Shown: piece after piece, positions 44,864 to 55,673 of the stretch
Layout of the letters: every line of letters begins with the position of its first letter
Position numbering within the stretch: the stretch's first letter is position 1
Assembly (NCBI RefSeq): GCF_026626305.1
Contig: NZ_JAPNUE010000001.1
Span: forward strand, 248,001 to 312,000
Reading direction: 5' to 3'
From: Frigidibacter sp. RF13
Lineage (GTDB): Bacteria > Pseudomonadota > Alphaproteobacteria > Rhodobacterales > Rhodobacteraceae
Length of the DNA: 64,000 nt
The notes under the pieces: generated by a model
What the model was told of the DNA's origin: nothing
What the model saw: only the letters and a program-made list of their open reading frames with translations
The model's database searches: none
Translations under genes and position numbers: made by a program

Positions 44864-45874
44864 GTGAGCGGGCGCGTCTACCTCGACTGGAATGCGACGG
44901 CGCCTCTGCGGCCCGAGGCGCGGGACGCGATGGGCGCGGCGATGGATGTCGCGGGCAATGCCTCTTCGGTCCATGCTGAAGGCCGGGCGGCGAAGATGCT
45001 GATCGAGCGGTCGCGCGAGGAGATCGCGGCCGTTGTCGGCTGCAAGCCGGTCGAAGTGTACTTTACCTCGGGCGCGACCGAGGCGGCCGGGGTGCTGGCC
45101 GGGTTCGAGGCGGTCGAGGTCGAGCCCACGGCGCATGATTGCCTGATCGCCCATGCGAAGGGCGAGGGCGGCATTCTGGCGATGGGGCTGGCCAACAGCG
45201 AGACAGGTGCGATCGCGCCGGTGCCCGAGCGCGCCGGACTGCTTCTTGATGTGGTGCAGGCGGTGGGGCGGATGCCCTTTGCCTTCGGCTGGTCGGGGGC
45301 GGATTTCGCCATTATCTCGGCCCACAAGCTGGGCGGGCCGAAGGGTGTAGGCGCGCTGATCGTGCGCGAGGGCCTCGATTTTGAAACTCTCCGGCCCGGT
45401 GGCGGGCAGGAGAAGGGACGGCGGTCGGGGACCGAGAATGTTATGGGCATCGCCGGTTTTGCCGCGGCGGCGAAGGCCGCGGAGCGCGATCTGGAAGCCG
45501 GCGTCTGGGACCGGGTGCGGGCCTTGCGCGACGGGCTTGAGGCGCGGCTGCTGGACGGAGCGCCGGGATCGGTGATCGCCGGGGCGGATGCGGAGCGTTT
45601 GCCCAATACAACGCTGATCGTCACGCCCGGCTGGAAGGGCGAGACGCAGGTGATGCAGATGGATCTGGCGGGGTTCGCCGTTTCCGCCGGATCAGCCTGT
45701 TCGTCCGGCAAGGTCAGGCTCAGCCGGGTCTTGACGGCGATGGGATTTGACGATCTGGCGGCAGCCTCGGGGTTGAGGATTTCGCTCGGGCCGGTGACGC
45801 GCGAAGCGGATGTGACGAGATTTGCCGATGCCTGGCTTCAGGCGCAGGCCCGGTTCCGGGCAAGGGCTGCCTGA
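44864..45874 (+). CDS. Cysteine desulfurase (IscS/NifS-like class V aminotransferase)
   Basis: 336 residues from the GTG at 44864, preceded by GGAGG at six bases; the frame is open to 44819. It starts [19 protein letters not shown], has the PLP lysine in [13 protein letters not shown] and the persulfide cysteine in [14 protein letters not shown], the short class I active-site loop. It is about 60 residues shorter than E. coli IscS (404) and lacks the extended C terminus that contacts IscU. It would mobilise sulfur from cysteine for the suf machinery, next to the separate class II SufS at the end of the operon. Confidence 0.88.
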   Translation: MSGRVYLDWNATAPLRPEARDAMGAAMDVAGNASSVHAEGRAAKMLIERSREEIAAVVGCKPVEVYFTSGATEAAGVLAGFEAVEVEPTAHDCLIAHAKGEGGILAMGLANSETGAIAPVPERAGLLLDVVQAVGRMPFAFGWSGADFAIISAHKLGGPKGVGALIVREGLDFETLRPGGGQEKGRRSGTENVMGIAGFAAAAKAAERDLEAGVWDRVRALRDGLEARLLDGAPGSVIAGADAERLPNTTLIVTPGWKGETQVMQMDLAGFAVSAGSACSSGKVRLSRVLTAMGFDDLAAASGLRISLGPVTREADVTRFADAWLQAQARFRARAA

Positions 45875-45891
45875 GGAAAGACGCGGAAGAT

Positions 45892-47436
45892 ATGGAAAAG
45901 GAACAGAAAATGGCGCTTGAATCCGAGCAGGTACTTGAGGTCCGCGAGGGCGTTGACCGCGAGACGGTCGAGACCGTGCAGAACATGGGCGCCTACAAAT
46001 ACGGCTGGAATACCGAGATCGAGATGGAGTACGCGCCCATTGGCGTGAACGAGGATATCGTCCGCCTCATCTCGGCCAAGAACGACGAGCCCACGTGGAT
46101 GACCGACTGGCGGTTGCAAGCTTTCCGGCGCTGGCAGGCGATGGAAGAGCCGAAATGGGCGATGCTCCATTATCCAGAAATCGACTATCAGTCGCAGTAT
46201 TATTACGCCAAGCCCAAGAGCATGGCGGAAAAGCCGAAATCCTTGGATGAGGTCGATCCGAAGCTGCTCGCCACCTACGAAAAGCTTGGCATCCCCTTGA
46301 AGGAACAGATGATTCTGGCCGGCGTCGAGGGGGCGGATGGCGTGCCGTCCGAGGGCCGCAAGGTTGCCGTCGATGCGGTCTTCGACAGCGTGTCGGTGGG
46401 TACGACCTTCAAGGAAGAGCTGAAGAAGGCGGGCGTCATCTTCTGTTCGATCTCCGAGGCGATCCGCGAATATCCCGATCTGGTGAAGCAATATTTGGGC
46501 TCGGTCGTGCCGCAGTCGGACAATTTCTTCGCTACGCTGAATTCGGCGGTCTTCTCGGATGGCTCCTTCGTTTATATCCCGCCGAACACCCGCTGCCCGA
46601 TGGAACTATCGACCTATTTCCGCATCAATGCGGAAAATACAGGCCAGTTCGAGCGTACGCTGATCATCGCCGACAAGGGGTCTTATGTCAGCTATCTGGA
46701 AGGCTGCACGGCGCCGAAGCGCGACACCGCGCAGCTGCATGCGGCGGTGGTCGAGATCGTCATCCTTGAGGATGCCGAGGTGAAATATTCGACCGTGCAG
46801 AACTGGTTCCCGGGCGACGAGGAAGGCAAGGGCGGCATCTACAATTTCGTGACCAAGCGCGCCGATTGCCGGGGCGACCGGTCCAAGGTGATGTGGACAC
46901 AGGTCGAGACCGGGTCGGCGATAACCTGGAAATATCCGTCCTGCATCCTCAGGGGCGAGGCGAGCCAGGGCGAGTTCTATTCGATCGCCATCGCCAACAA
47001 CATGCAGCAGGCCGACACCGGCACCAAGATGGTGCATCTGGGTAAGAATTCGCGCTCGCGCATCGTGTCGAAGGGAATTTCGGCGGGCAAGGCGCAGAAC
47101 ACCTACCGTGGGCTTGTCAGCATGCACCCGAAGGCGAAGAACAGCCGCAACTATACCCAGTGCGACAGCCTGCTGATCGGTGACAAGTGCGGGGCGCATA
47201 CGGTTCCCTATATCGAGGTCAAGAACAACTCCTCGCGCGTTGAGCATGAAGCGACGACCTCGAAGGTCGATGACGATCAGCTGTTCTACTGCCGCTCGCG
47301 CGGGATGGATGAGGAAGAGGCGGTGGCGCTTGTGGTGAACGGCTTCTGCCGCGAGGTGCTGCAGGCCCTGCCGATGGAGTTCGCAATGGAGGCGCAGAGC
47401 CTTGTGGCGATCAGTCTTGAGGGAAGTGTGGGGTGA
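45892..47436 (+). CDS. sufB: Fe-S cluster assembly scaffold SufB
   Basis: 514 residues; start at 45892 (GGAAG five bases upstream), with 45910 as alternative. The sequence follows SufB throughout: [59 protein letters not shown], and the C-terminal [22 protein letters not shown]. SufB forms the SufBC2D scaffold that builds Fe-S clusters with FADH2 and ATP. The stop overlaps the next small gene. Confidence 0.97.
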   Translation: MEKEQKMALESEQVLEVREGVDRETVETVQNMGAYKYGWNTEIEMEYAPIGVNEDIVRLISAKNDEPTWMTDWRLQAFRRWQAMEEPKWAMLHYPEIDYQSQYYYAKPKSMAEKPKSLDEVDPKLLATYEKLGIPLKEQMILAGVEGADGVPSEGRKVAVDAVFDSVSVGTTFKEELKKAGVIFCSISEAIREYPDLVKQYLGSVVPQSDNFFATLNSAVFSDGSFVYIPPNTRCPMELSTYFRINAENTGQFERTLIIADKGSYVSYLEGCTAPKRDTAQLHAAVVEIVILEDAEVKYSTVQNWFPGDEEGKGGIYNFVTKRADCRGDRSKVMWTQVETGSAITWKYPSCILRGEASQGEFYSIAIANNMQQADTGTKMVHLGKNSRSRIVSKGISAGKAQNTYRGLVSMHPKAKNSRNYTQCDSLLIGDKCGAHTVPYIEVKNNSSRVEHEATTSKVDDDQLFYCRSRGMDEEEAVALVVNGFCREVLQALPMEFAMEAQSLVAISLEGSVG

Positions 47437-47633
47437 TGAGCGCCGCAAGCTTCATTGACCTTGCTTTCACGCCATTGGCGGGCGGCATCGGCGCTTGGCT
47501 TGGTTTCGTCGCGCTTGCTCGACGGAAGGATGCGGCAGGTGAAACTGTCGCGGTGCGACCGGTCGTCGTTGGAGTCATCGTTGCAGTCGCGCTTCTCGCG
47601 GCGAAACTGGTGCCCTTGCTCCGAGCGAGTTGA
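47436..47633 (+). CDS. Small two-helix membrane protein in the suf operon
   Basis: 65 residues from the ATG in the last base of the sufB stop. Two hydrophobic segments, [18 protein letters not shown] and [17 protein letters not shown], are separated by a charged loop ([14 protein letters not shown]). No family recognised. Overlap with sufB supports that it is translated. Confidence 0.65.
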   Translation: MSAASFIDLAFTPLAGGIGAWLGFVALARRKDAAGETVAVRPVVVGVIVAVALLAAKLVPLLRAS

Positions 47634-47655
47634 TGGAAATGATCAAGGATTCCAG

Positions 47656-47973
47656 ATGATTGTCACCACCACACCCTCCGTCGAGGGCCAGAAGATCACC
47701 CGCTACCACGGGATTGTCACCGGCGAGGCGATCCTTGGGGCGAATATCTTTCGTGACCTCTTCGCCCAGGTCCGCGACATCGTCGGCGGTCGCTCGGCCG
47801 CCTATGAGCAGGAACTGGGACGGGCGCGCGAAACCGCACTGCGCGAGATGGAGGATCGGGCGGCAGCGATGGGCGCCGATGCCATTGTGGGTGTCGACCT
47901 TGATTATGAGGTGATCAACAACATGCTGATGGTCTCGGCCTCCGGCACCGCCGTGTCGCTGGGCAAGGCCTGA
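47656..47973 (+). CDS. YbjQ-family (DUF74, heavy-metal-binding fold) protein
   Basis: 105 residues with the YbjQ pattern: [29 protein letters not shown], in sections, [42 protein letters not shown], and a closing [11 protein letters not shown]. The family forms decamers; metal binding is suggested but not shown. Its place between sufB and sufC hints at a link to iron or sulfur handling. The start is 22 bases after the small membrane-protein gene. Confidence 0.9.
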   Translation: MIVTTTPSVEGQKITRYHGIVTGEAILGANIFRDLFAQVRDIVGGRSAAYEQELGRARETALREMEDRAAAMGADAIVGVDLDYEVINNMLMVSASGTAVSLGKA

Positions 47974-47974
47974 C

Positions 47975-48883
47975 ATGCGCGCTATCGCGGCCATACGCAC
48001 CAACAGGTGGGGTGAAGAGGAGGCGCGGCTTTTCTCGGCACTTCGGCCGGTGTTCGGTTCGGAATTGGCGGTGGTCTTCCACAATCGGCCGACAGACCTT
48101 TCCTTGCCTTTGCCGGTCGTGGATATCGGATCGGACTGGGTGACGGGGGCGGGGCTGGCGGCTGTGCCCGATTGGGGGTGGCGCTGCGGCGATTATTTCT
48201 ACTATGCGCTGCGCGCGGCACGGCCGGACTATGACCAGTACTGGCTGATCGAGCCCGACGTCCATTTCACCAGCTCCCCCGCGGATTTCTTCGCGCGTTT
48301 TTCAAGCGTGACGGCGGATGTGCTGGCGTATGATCTTGGACCTTTCACCCGGGACATCCGCTTCACGAGGGGGCTGCCCGGGCTCAGCCACTATCAGGCG
48401 GTCTTTGCCATGACCCGGTTTTCGGGGCGGGCGCTTGACCGGCTTTTCGCCGCACGGCGGGATCTGTCGAGCCGTCCCGTTTCGCTGCGGAACTATCCAA
48501 ACGATGAAATCTTTAGCTTCTCCAAGGTGATGAACGATTCGGATCTGGACTGCCGCCGCCTTGAGGAGTTTGCGGCCGATTGGTACGAAGAGAGCCAGTT
48601 CACGTCTGATCCCGATTTGTTGTACGATATGGTCGAGGCGTCTGCGCCTGCGGGAAAAGTCTTGCATCCCGTCCGCAGCCGAGGTGCGTTTGTGCGTTCC
48701 CTCGGCATGAGATTGTCGGCCAACACTGGAATCCTGAGCCGAATGGACGCGAGTATCGAGGCGCTTTCAGCCGAGGATATTGAGCGTGTGGCGCAGATAT
48801 CGGCCGACAATGTACGTGCGGCATTGCAGGCCGTGCAACGCCGTCGCGCGCGCGGGCGCAGACGCGAGGCGCGAAACGCATGA
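47975..48883 (+). CDS. Uncharacterised protein, possible glycosyltransferase-like fold
   Basis: 302 residues, starting one base after the YbjQ stop. No signal peptide or membrane segment. The region WLIEPDVHFTSSPADFFARF could be a divergent glycosyltransferase acidic motif; the tail RRRARGRRREARNA is strongly basic. I do not recognise the family with confidence. It sits inside the suf operon, but its sequence suggests no Fe-S role, so it may be a passenger. Confidence 0.6.
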   Translation: MRAIAAIRTNRWGEEEARLFSALRPVFGSELAVVFHNRPTDLSLPLPVVDIGSDWVTGAGLAAVPDWGWRCGDYFYYALRAARPDYDQYWLIEPDVHFTSSPADFFARFSSVTADVLAYDLGPFTRDIRFTRGLPGLSHYQAVFAMTRFSGRALDRLFAARRDLSSRPVSLRNYPNDEIFSFSKVMNDSDLDCRRLEEFAADWYEESQFTSDPDLLYDMVEASAPAGKVLHPVRSRGAFVRSLGMRLSANTGILSRMDASIEALSAEDIERVAQISADNVRAALQAVQRRRARGRRREARNA

Positions 48884-49024
48884 CCTCAGGTAAACTTTTG
48901 ACCGTTCGGTGTGAATTGTGGCGAGGCTCGTCCAGAAGCGCCACAATGATTAGCGCTTTCAATCCTGAATTCCGCCAAGAATCTCCGTCAGTGTCGCGTC
49001 AAAGAATAAGACGGTGGCGACGGG

Positions 49025-49534
49025 ATGACGGTGGCTGTGCTCGATCAGAAGGCAGCATTTGCGGAACGGCTGAAGCGGATCGGCTCCGGTCAGCAGTTCG
49101 AGCATGCCGACGTCGTTGGTTATCAAACCCAGAAGGCCTGGAAGCGCAAATATGGCGAAAAGGCGAAGCGGCCGAAACGGTCATTCGCCGACCGGCTGAT
49201 GATTCTCGTCGCCTTCCTGTGCGGTGCATCCGCAGTTCTGTCGGGCAAGCTTGGCTATTTCTACCTGTCCAAACTCTCCGGACTGCCCGAAGCATTCTAC
49301 GGGCTGAACGGGCGCGGCATGGCCTTGTTCGCCTTCGTCATGGCGCTGATCCTGATCGTGGTCTTCCAGCTCTTTACGCGCGGGCGGCTGCAGTCGCTGG
49401 CGCTCGGCTGCGCGCTGATGCATTTCGGCGAGGCCGCGGTGGCGCAGACTGTGCCGGAACTTTACGCCGAGATCTTCGCGGCGGACTATGTGGCGACGAT
49501 AGCCGACATGTCGGCCGGTACGCCCCAGAGCTAA
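49025..49534 (+). CDS. Uncharacterised membrane protein in the suf operon
   Basis: 169 residues. A charged N-terminal ~50 residues (AWKRKYGEKAKRPKRSFADR) is followed by two or three membrane helices (LMILVAFLCGASAVLSG, MALFAFVMALILIVVFQLF, and a weaker one around LQSLALGCALMHFGEA). No family recognised. It lies 141 bases after the previous gene and 79 bases before sufC on the same strand. Confidence 0.7.
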   Translation: MTVAVLDQKAAFAERLKRIGSGQQFEHADVVGYQTQKAWKRKYGEKAKRPKRSFADRLMILVAFLCGASAVLSGKLGYFYLSKLSGLPEAFYGLNGRGMALFAFVMALILIVVFQLFTRGRLQSLALGCALMHFGEAAVAQTVPELYAEIFAADYVATIADMSAGTPQS

Positions 49535-49613
49535 GTCATACCTATCCGATGAACCCTGCGGCCCGGGCGGGTGCCCGTCTGGCCGCCTATCCGCATTTGT
49601 GAAAGAGGCTCCG

Positions 49614-50368
<755 letters not shown>

Positions 50369-50369
<1 letters not shown>

Positions 50370-51682
50370 TGGCGGCCCCGATGCGAAAGGATGCCGGGCG
50401 CGACAGCACGACGGCAGAACGGCTTGCGGCGCTCGACCTGCCGACGGGCGGCTTTACCGCGCCCGCGCGTGCGGCGGCCTTGGCGCGGTTCAGGGAAATG
50501 GGCCTGCCGGGGCGGCGCGATGAATATTGGCGCTTCACCGATCCTGCGCCACTGAATGCGACTTCGGCGCCCGAGGCCGCGCTCTTCACGGGCTTGGTGG
50601 AACCGCAACTTTTCGGTGAGCGCGACCGGATCGTCCTGACCTTCGTCGACGGGGAATTCGACCCGGCGCAATCCTCGCCGAATGTCGCCGCCGAGGGGTT
50701 GGAGATTTCGCGTCTCGCCGAGGCGGATCGTGTCGACCTGCATTGGGCGCAAGGCCTGTATGGCGTGCTGGAAGCGGCGGGCCAGCGGCCTGTCCCGCGC
50801 CCCTTCGCAGCGCTGAACACGGCGGCGGCGAGTGACGGCGTCCTGATCCGCGCGACGGGCAAGGTCGACCGCCCCGTTCACCTGATCTATGTCCATGCCG
50901 ATACGCAGTCTGACGCGATATTGCATCATTGCGTTCGCGTGGAGGCGGGGGCGGAGCTGACGGTGCTGGAAACCGGCCCGGCGGCGGCGCGCTTCAGCAA
51001 GGTGATGGAGGTCGATGTCGCCGATGGCGGCCGTTTCCACCATATCCGCGCCCAGGGACGCGACCATTCCCGCCGCGCGATCACCCATATCTTCGCGCGT
51101 CTCGGGGCCGAGGCACTTTTCAAGAGCTTTACGCTGACCGCGAATGGCGTCCTGACCCGGAACGAGGCAGTGATCACGCTTGCAGGCGACGGCGCCGTCG
51201 CCCATGTCGCCGGCGCGGCGCTTGGCGATGGCGCGACCGGCGCTTTCCATCACGATGACACGGTCTTCGTCACGCATGAGGCGGAGGGCTGCGAAAGTCG
51301 TCAGGTCTTCAAGAAAGTGCTCAGGAACGGCGCGGTCGGCGTCTTTCAGGGCAAGATCCTCGTCCGGCAGGGCGCGCAGAAGACCGATGGCTATCAGATC
51401 AGCCAGTCGCTGCTGTTGGACGAGGACAGCCAGTTCCTGGCAAAGCCTGAACTGGAAATCTACGCCGATGACGTGAAATGCTCGCACGGCTCCACCACCG
51501 GCGCCATCGACGAGACCGCGCTTTTCTACCTGCGCTCGCGCGGCGTCCCGCGCGAAGAGGCGCAGTCGCTTCTGGTCCTCTCCTTCCTCGCCGACGCGAT
51601 CGCCGAGATCGAGGATGAGGGCCTGCAGGCCGAGATCGTCGGGCGGCTGGAGAATTGGCTCGCCCGCAGGCGCAAGGGATGA
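50369..51682 (+). CDS. sufD: Fe-S cluster assembly scaffold SufD
   Basis: 437 residues. The beta-helix core and C-terminal part are clear: VEAGAELTVLETGPAAARF, HDDTVFVTHEAEGCESRQVFKKVL in sections, YADDVKCSHGSTTGAIDETALFYLRSRGVPREEA in sections. SufD pairs with SufB; the conserved Cys-His pair in VKCSHGST corresponds to cluster-forming residues. It overlaps the YIP1-like gene by four bases (ATGA). Confidence 0.96.
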
Positions 51683-52167
51683 CCGTCACGGCTGAAATCC
51701 TCGCCACCTGGCGCGACCCGGCGGGCCCGGTCGGGCGGCTGGTGGCGACCGGCCCGCGCGAAGACCGGTCGCTTGCCATCCTGATGGCGGCGGCGGTCCT
51801 GATGTTCGTCGCACGCGCCCCCTCGGTCGCGCGCGCGGCGCATCTTGACCCGTCCGCACCTCTGGACGCGCGGCTTGGCATCACGCTGTTCGCGATGCTT
51901 TTCCTCTTGCCCTTGCTGGCCTACGGGCTCGCCCTTGCCCTGCACCTTTGCCTGCGTGCGCTCGGGCGGCAGGGCGCGGCCTCAGGCGCAAGGATCGCAC
52001 TCTTCTGGTCCTTCCTCGCACTCAGCCCGGCGCTTCTCTTGCAGGGCCTTGCCGAGGGGATGCTCGGCCAGACCGGGGCGGTGCGTGCGCTTGGCCTTCT
52101 GGTCTTTGCGGCCTTTCTCTGGTTTCTCCTGCGCGGCCTCGCCGCTGCCTATCCGCGCGCAGATTGA
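51679..52167 (+). CDS. YIP1-like integral membrane protein
   Basis: 162 residues from the ATG overlapping the sufD stop. Four membrane helices and the start TAEILATWRDPAGPVGRLVATGPREDRSLAILM match the small YIP1-type proteins common in Rhodobacteraceae. Function unknown. Its translational coupling to sufD and place before sufS suggest it belongs to the operon. Confidence 0.78.
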   Translation: MTVTAEILATWRDPAGPVGRLVATGPREDRSLAILMAAAVLMFVARAPSVARAAHLDPSAPLDARLGITLFAMLFLLPLLAYGLALALHLCLRALGRQGAASGARIALFWSFLALSPALLLQGLAEGMLGQTGAVRALGLLVFAAFLWFLLRGLAAAYPRAD

Positions 52168-52175
52168 AGGACAAA

Positions 52176-53396
52176 ATGTACGACGTCGAACAGATCCGCG
52201 CCGATTTCCCGATCCTCTCGCGTCAGGTGAACGGCCGCCCGCTTGTCTATCTCGACAATGGCGCCTCGGCCCAGAAGCCGCGCGCGGTGATCGAGGCGAT
52301 GAACCTTGCCTATTCCGAGGAATATGCGAACGTCCATCGCGGCCTGCATTACCTGTCGAACCTCGCGACCGAGAAGTACGAAAGCGTGCGCGGCATCGTT
52401 GCCCGCTTCCTTGGCGTGAGGGACGAAAGCGAGATCGTCTTCACCACCGGTACGACCGAGGGGATCAATCTTGTCTCCTACGCCTGGGCGGCGCCGCGGT
52501 TGCAAGCCGGGGACGAGATCGTTCTTTCGGTGCTGGAACATCACGCCAATATCGTGCCCTGGCACTTCCTGCGCGAACGTCAGGGCGTGGTGCTGAAATG
52601 GGTGGAGCCGGAGGCGGACGGCGGGCTTGACCCTCAGAAGGTCATCGACGCCATAGGCCCGAAGACCCGTCTTGTCGCCGTCACCCAGATGTCGAACGTG
52701 ACCGGCGCGCGGGTGGATGTCGCGGCGATCGGGCTTGCCTGCAAGGCGCGCGGCGTGCCCCTGCTGGTCGATGGCTCGCAAGGCTCGGTCCATGCGCCTG
52801 TGTCGGTGCCCGACCTGCACTGCGATTTCTACGCGATCACCGGTCACAAGCTTTATGGCCCCTCGGGGTCAGGCGCGATCTGGATCGCGAAGGAGCGGAT
52901 GGCAGAGATGCGCCCCTTCCTCGGCGGCGGCGACATGATCCGCGAAGTGTTCCGCGACCGGGTTACCTATGCCGATCCGCCGATGAAGTTCGAGGCGGGC
53001 ACGCCCGGCATCGTCCAGCAGATCGGCATGGGCGTGGCGCTTGACTATCTCATGGCCCTCGGGATGAAGAATGTGGCGGCGCATGAGGCCTCCTTGCGGG
53101 ACTATGCGCTGGAGCGGTTCAAGGGCCTGAACTGGCTAAACCTTCAGGGCACGAGCCGGGACAAGGGCGCGATCTTTTCCTTCACGCTGGACGGCGCGGC
53201 GCATGCGCACGATCTGTCGACCGTCCTCGACAAGAAAGGGATCGCGGTGCGCGCGGGCACCCATTGCGCCATGCCGCTTCTTCAGCACTTCGGCGTCAGC
53301 GCCACCTGCCGCGCCTCCTTCGGCCTTTATAACACCCGCGCCGAGGTCGATGCGCTGGTCGAGGCGCTGGAATTTTGCCACGAGCTTTTCGGCTGA
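52176..53396 (+). CDS. sufS: Cysteine desulfurase SufS
   Basis: 406 residues from the ATG at 52176 with GAAGGA upstream; an upstream open frame is a shadow of the previous gene. Class II desulfurase: DVEQIRADFPILSRQVNGRPLVYLDNGASAQKP in sections, NVHRGLHYLSNLATEKYE, PLP lysine in AITGHKLYGPSGSG, and the persulfide cysteine in RAGTHCAMPLLQHFG. It needs a SufE or SufU sulfur acceptor, neither of which is in the window. Last protein gene of the operon. Confidence 0.97.
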   Translation: MYDVEQIRADFPILSRQVNGRPLVYLDNGASAQKPRAVIEAMNLAYSEEYANVHRGLHYLSNLATEKYESVRGIVARFLGVRDESEIVFTTGTTEGINLVSYAWAAPRLQAGDEIVLSVLEHHANIVPWHFLRERQGVVLKWVEPEADGGLDPQKVIDAIGPKTRLVAVTQMSNVTGARVDVAAIGLACKARGVPLLVDGSQGSVHAPVSVPDLHCDFYAITGHKLYGPSGSGAIWIAKERMAEMRPFLGGGDMIREVFRDRVTYADPPMKFEAGTPGIVQQIGMGVALDYLMALGMKNVAAHEASLRDYALERFKGLNWLNLQGTSRDKGAIFSFTLDGAAHAHDLSTVLDKKGIAVRAGTHCAMPLLQHFGVSATCRASFGLYNTRAEVDALVEALEFCHELFG

Positions 53397-53476
53397 AGCC
53401 TTTCAGCAGACCGGCGCCAACTATTTTCCATGGCCCGTTGAAACCCGCGCCCGCACTGGCTATAGACGCCTCACCG

Positions 53477-53553
53477 GCACCCGTAGCTCAGCTGGATAGA
53501 GTGCTGCCCTCCGAAGGCAGAGGTCACAGGTTCGAATCCTGTCGGGTGCGCCA
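53477..53553 (+). tRNA. tRNA-Arg (anticodon CCG)
   Basis: A full cloverleaf: acceptor stem GCACCCG with CGGGTGC, discriminator G, encoded CCA; D-arm with AGCTCAGCTGGATAGAG; anticodon stem CTGCC/GGCAG with loop CTCCGAA, giving CCG; T-arm with GGTTCGAATCC. It reads CGG arginine codons, frequent in this GC-rich genome. It lies 80 bases after sufS on the same strand. Confidence 0.98.
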
Positions 53554-53651
53554 GTTTCCAGTCATTGAATAGTTGGACCCGGCGTGTAGCGCCTCATCCG
53601 CCCTGACAGGTGTCTTCGGCGCGAAGTGGGCTTGAGCGGCCCGATCAGCGG

Positions 53652-55037
53652 CTAGCCCCGGCCGGTCAGCCAGTTGCCGAGGCTCGCAAGGCGAGAGGGC
53701 GGGCCTTGCCGGCGTGCTTCGCTGCGGTCCGCTGCGTTCAAAAGCGCATACATCCCGGTGACGCCGAGCCAGCGGAGCGGTTCCGGTTCCCATTTGCGGA
53801 CGCGGCGGTTGACCCAGGGCAGGCGGGTCAGGTCGCTGGCCTCGCCCCGTGCCAGGTCGGCGAGCGTGCGGCCCGCAAGGTTCGAGGTCGAGACGCCGAC
53901 GCCGACATAGCCACCGGCCCAGCCGATGCCGGTTCCGGGGTCGAAGCCCACGGTCGCGCACCAGTCGCGCGGCACGCCGAGGACGCCGCACCATGCGTGG
54001 GCAATGGGCACATCCTTCGCGGCCGGAAAATGATCGTGCAGGATCGCGACGAGCCGCCGCACGGTCTCGGGGTCCGGCGCGCCGGAACGGTCGAGCGACG
54101 AGCCGTAGAGGTAAGGCACGCCACGCGCGCCCACGGTGATCCGCCCTTCGCGCGTGCGCTGGCAGTAGCAATAGGCGTTCTTGAAATCGCCAAAGATCTC
54201 ATGTCCCTGCCAGCCGATCTTCGCCCAGATGTCATCGGGCAAAGGTTCGGTTGCGATCTGCGCCGAATTGAGGGGCAGCCAGTCCCGTTTCAGGCCCTTC
54301 AATGTCGCGGTGAAGCCTTCGGTCGCCCGCAGGATCACCGGCGCGCGGACGGCGCCACGAGTAGTCGTCACGCGGCCTGGTGCGATCTCCAGCGCCTCGG
54401 TACCCTCGGCGATGGTGACACCCAATCGCTCGACAACCGAGGCGAGTCCGCGCACCAGTTTCGCCGGCTGCACCCGCGCCACGCCCTTCACGATCATGCC
54501 GCCAAGCGTTCCGGGCACATTCACACGCGCAAGCGCCTCGTCGCGGCCGATCTCGAAGACGCGCTCTTCCTCGCCCCAACCGCGCCGATGGGCGACCTCG
54601 GCCTTCATCCGCGCCACTTGGGCGGGGTTCTTGGCGATCATCAGCTCGTCTGCCGGCAATATATCGGCCTCGATCCCCTCGAGTGCCGCCACCCGCATCA
54701 CCTCGGCCACCGTGCCATTCATCGCGCCGACCATCGCCCTCACAGCCTCGGGCCCATGGGTCGTCGCATATTTCTCGTGGCTCCAGGCGAAACCGCCGGT
54801 CAGCCAGCCGCCATTGCGCCCTGAGGCTCCGAAACCGGCGAAATGTTTCTCGACGACGATGATCCTGAGACCCGCATCCGCCTTCTTCAGGTAATAGGCG
54901 GTCCAGAGCCCGGTATAGCCCGCACCGATAATGCAGACATCGGCATCGCGGTCGCCCGGCAGGGGCGGTCGCCGCTCCGGCAGGCCGATATCGGCATACC
55001 AGAAAGATACATCGCCCAGCCTGCGCGGCTCTGTCAT
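53652..55037 (-). CDS. FAD-dependent amine/amino-acid oxidoreductase (PuuB/DadA-like)
   Basis: 461 residues with an N-terminal dinucleotide fold (DVCIIGAGYTGLWTAYYLKK, ending in VVEKHFAGFGASGRNGG) and a C-terminal DAO part (CGVLGVPRDWCATVGFD, GWAGGYVGVGVSTSNLAGRTLADL, in sections). The YADIGLPERRPPLPGDRDADV start resembles PuuB-type gamma-glutamylputrescine oxidases. Substrate is not certain; D-amino acids, sarcosine-like amines or gamma-glutamylputrescine are possible. A role in polyamine breakdown would complement patD, but the genes are 27 kb apart. Convergent with the tRNA. Confidence 0.82.
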   Translation of the reverse strand: MTEPRRLGDVSFWYADIGLPERRPPLPGDRDADVCIIGAGYTGLWTAYYLKKADAGLRIIVVEKHFAGFGASGRNGGWLTGGFAWSHEKYATTHGPEAVRAMVGAMNGTVAEVMRVAALEGIEADILPADELMIAKNPAQVARMKAEVAHRRGWGEEERVFEIGRDEALARVNVPGTLGGMIVKGVARVQPAKLVRGLASVVERLGVTIAEGTEALEIAPGRVTTTRGAVRAPVILRATEGFTATLKGLKRDWLPLNSAQIATEPLPDDIWAKIGWQGHEIFGDFKNAYCYCQRTREGRITVGARGVPYLYGSSLDRSGAPDPETVRRLVAILHDHFPAAKDVPIAHAWCGVLGVPRDWCATVGFDPGTGIGWAGGYVGVGVSTSNLAGRTLADLARGEASDLTRLPWVNRRVRKWEPEPLRWLGVTGMYALLNAADRSEARRQGPPSRLASLGNWLTGRG

Positions 55038-55097
55038 GATCGTCTCCCCGTTGCCCGGGGACGCTAGCGCATCATGCCCTGCCTCGCCAAGCCCGGC

Positions 55098-55673
55098 TCA
55101 GCGCGACAGGAGCAGTCTGTCGCCCTCGATTCTCATCGAGAAGTTACGCAGGTAGCTCATGCCGAGCAGCGAATCCGTCATCTCGCCACCATTGACCCGT
55201 GCCCTGACCGCGCTGTCGTTGTAGGGACCGAGAAGGATTTCGTCGATCTGGACGCGGGCGGTCGGCACCGGACCGTTCGCGGTATCGGCGATACCGTCAA
55301 AGCTGAGCGTTGCCGGGTCGATGCCGATGTGCGCAGCATCCGCCTTGCTCAGCACGATGTCGCTTGCACCGGTGTCGATCAGTAAGGTGATCCGCTGTCC
55401 GTTTACCTGCGCGTCGACATAGAAATGCCCGTCGCGCGCGCGGGAAAGCTCCAGACTTCCGTCGCGCGATACGGCGCTGCGCGGGTTGAGCGCGCGCTGG
55501 ATGTCGGGCCAGAGGCCGTAGCCCGCCACAAGGCCCGCGAAGAGGAAAGCCCAGATCAGCACCTGTTGCAGGGTCTGGCTGGTGCGCTGCCTCAGGCCCG
55601 AAAAGAGCGCGCCCGAGACGGCGAGGAGCAGGAGGCTCAGATAGATCAGCCGGGCGGTCGTGTCGCCATCCAT
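55098..55673 (-). CDS. Membrane-bound retropepsin-like aspartic protease (TIGR02281 type)
   Basis: 191 residues from the ATG at 55673. Two N-terminal membrane helices (LIYLSLLLLAVSGALFSGL and WAFLFAGLVAGYGLW) precede a single retropepsin domain with catalytic aspartate in LLIDTGASDIVLS and the flap region. The closing LLGMSYLRNFSMRIEGDRLLL is typical of the clan AA proteins of alphaproteobacteria. Acts probably as a dimer in the periplasm; substrates unknown. Its start overlaps the marC stop by one base. Confidence 0.88.
   Translation of the reverse strand: MDGDTTARLIYLSLLLLAVSGALFSGLRQRTSQTLQQVLIWAFLFAGLVAGYGLWPDIQRALNPRSAVSRDGSLELSRARDGHFYVDAQVNGQRITLLIDTGASDIVLSKADAAHIGIDPATLSFDGIADTANGPVPTARVQIDEILLGPYNDSAVRARVNGGEMTDSLLGMSYLRNFSMRIEGDRLLLSR

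Noticed and set aside
49549..49602. 17-codon ORF just before sufC as a possible leader peptide
   Set aside because: No regulatory codons, no attenuator pair with T-run and a poor ribosome-binding site; only a weak GC stem near 49564-49577.
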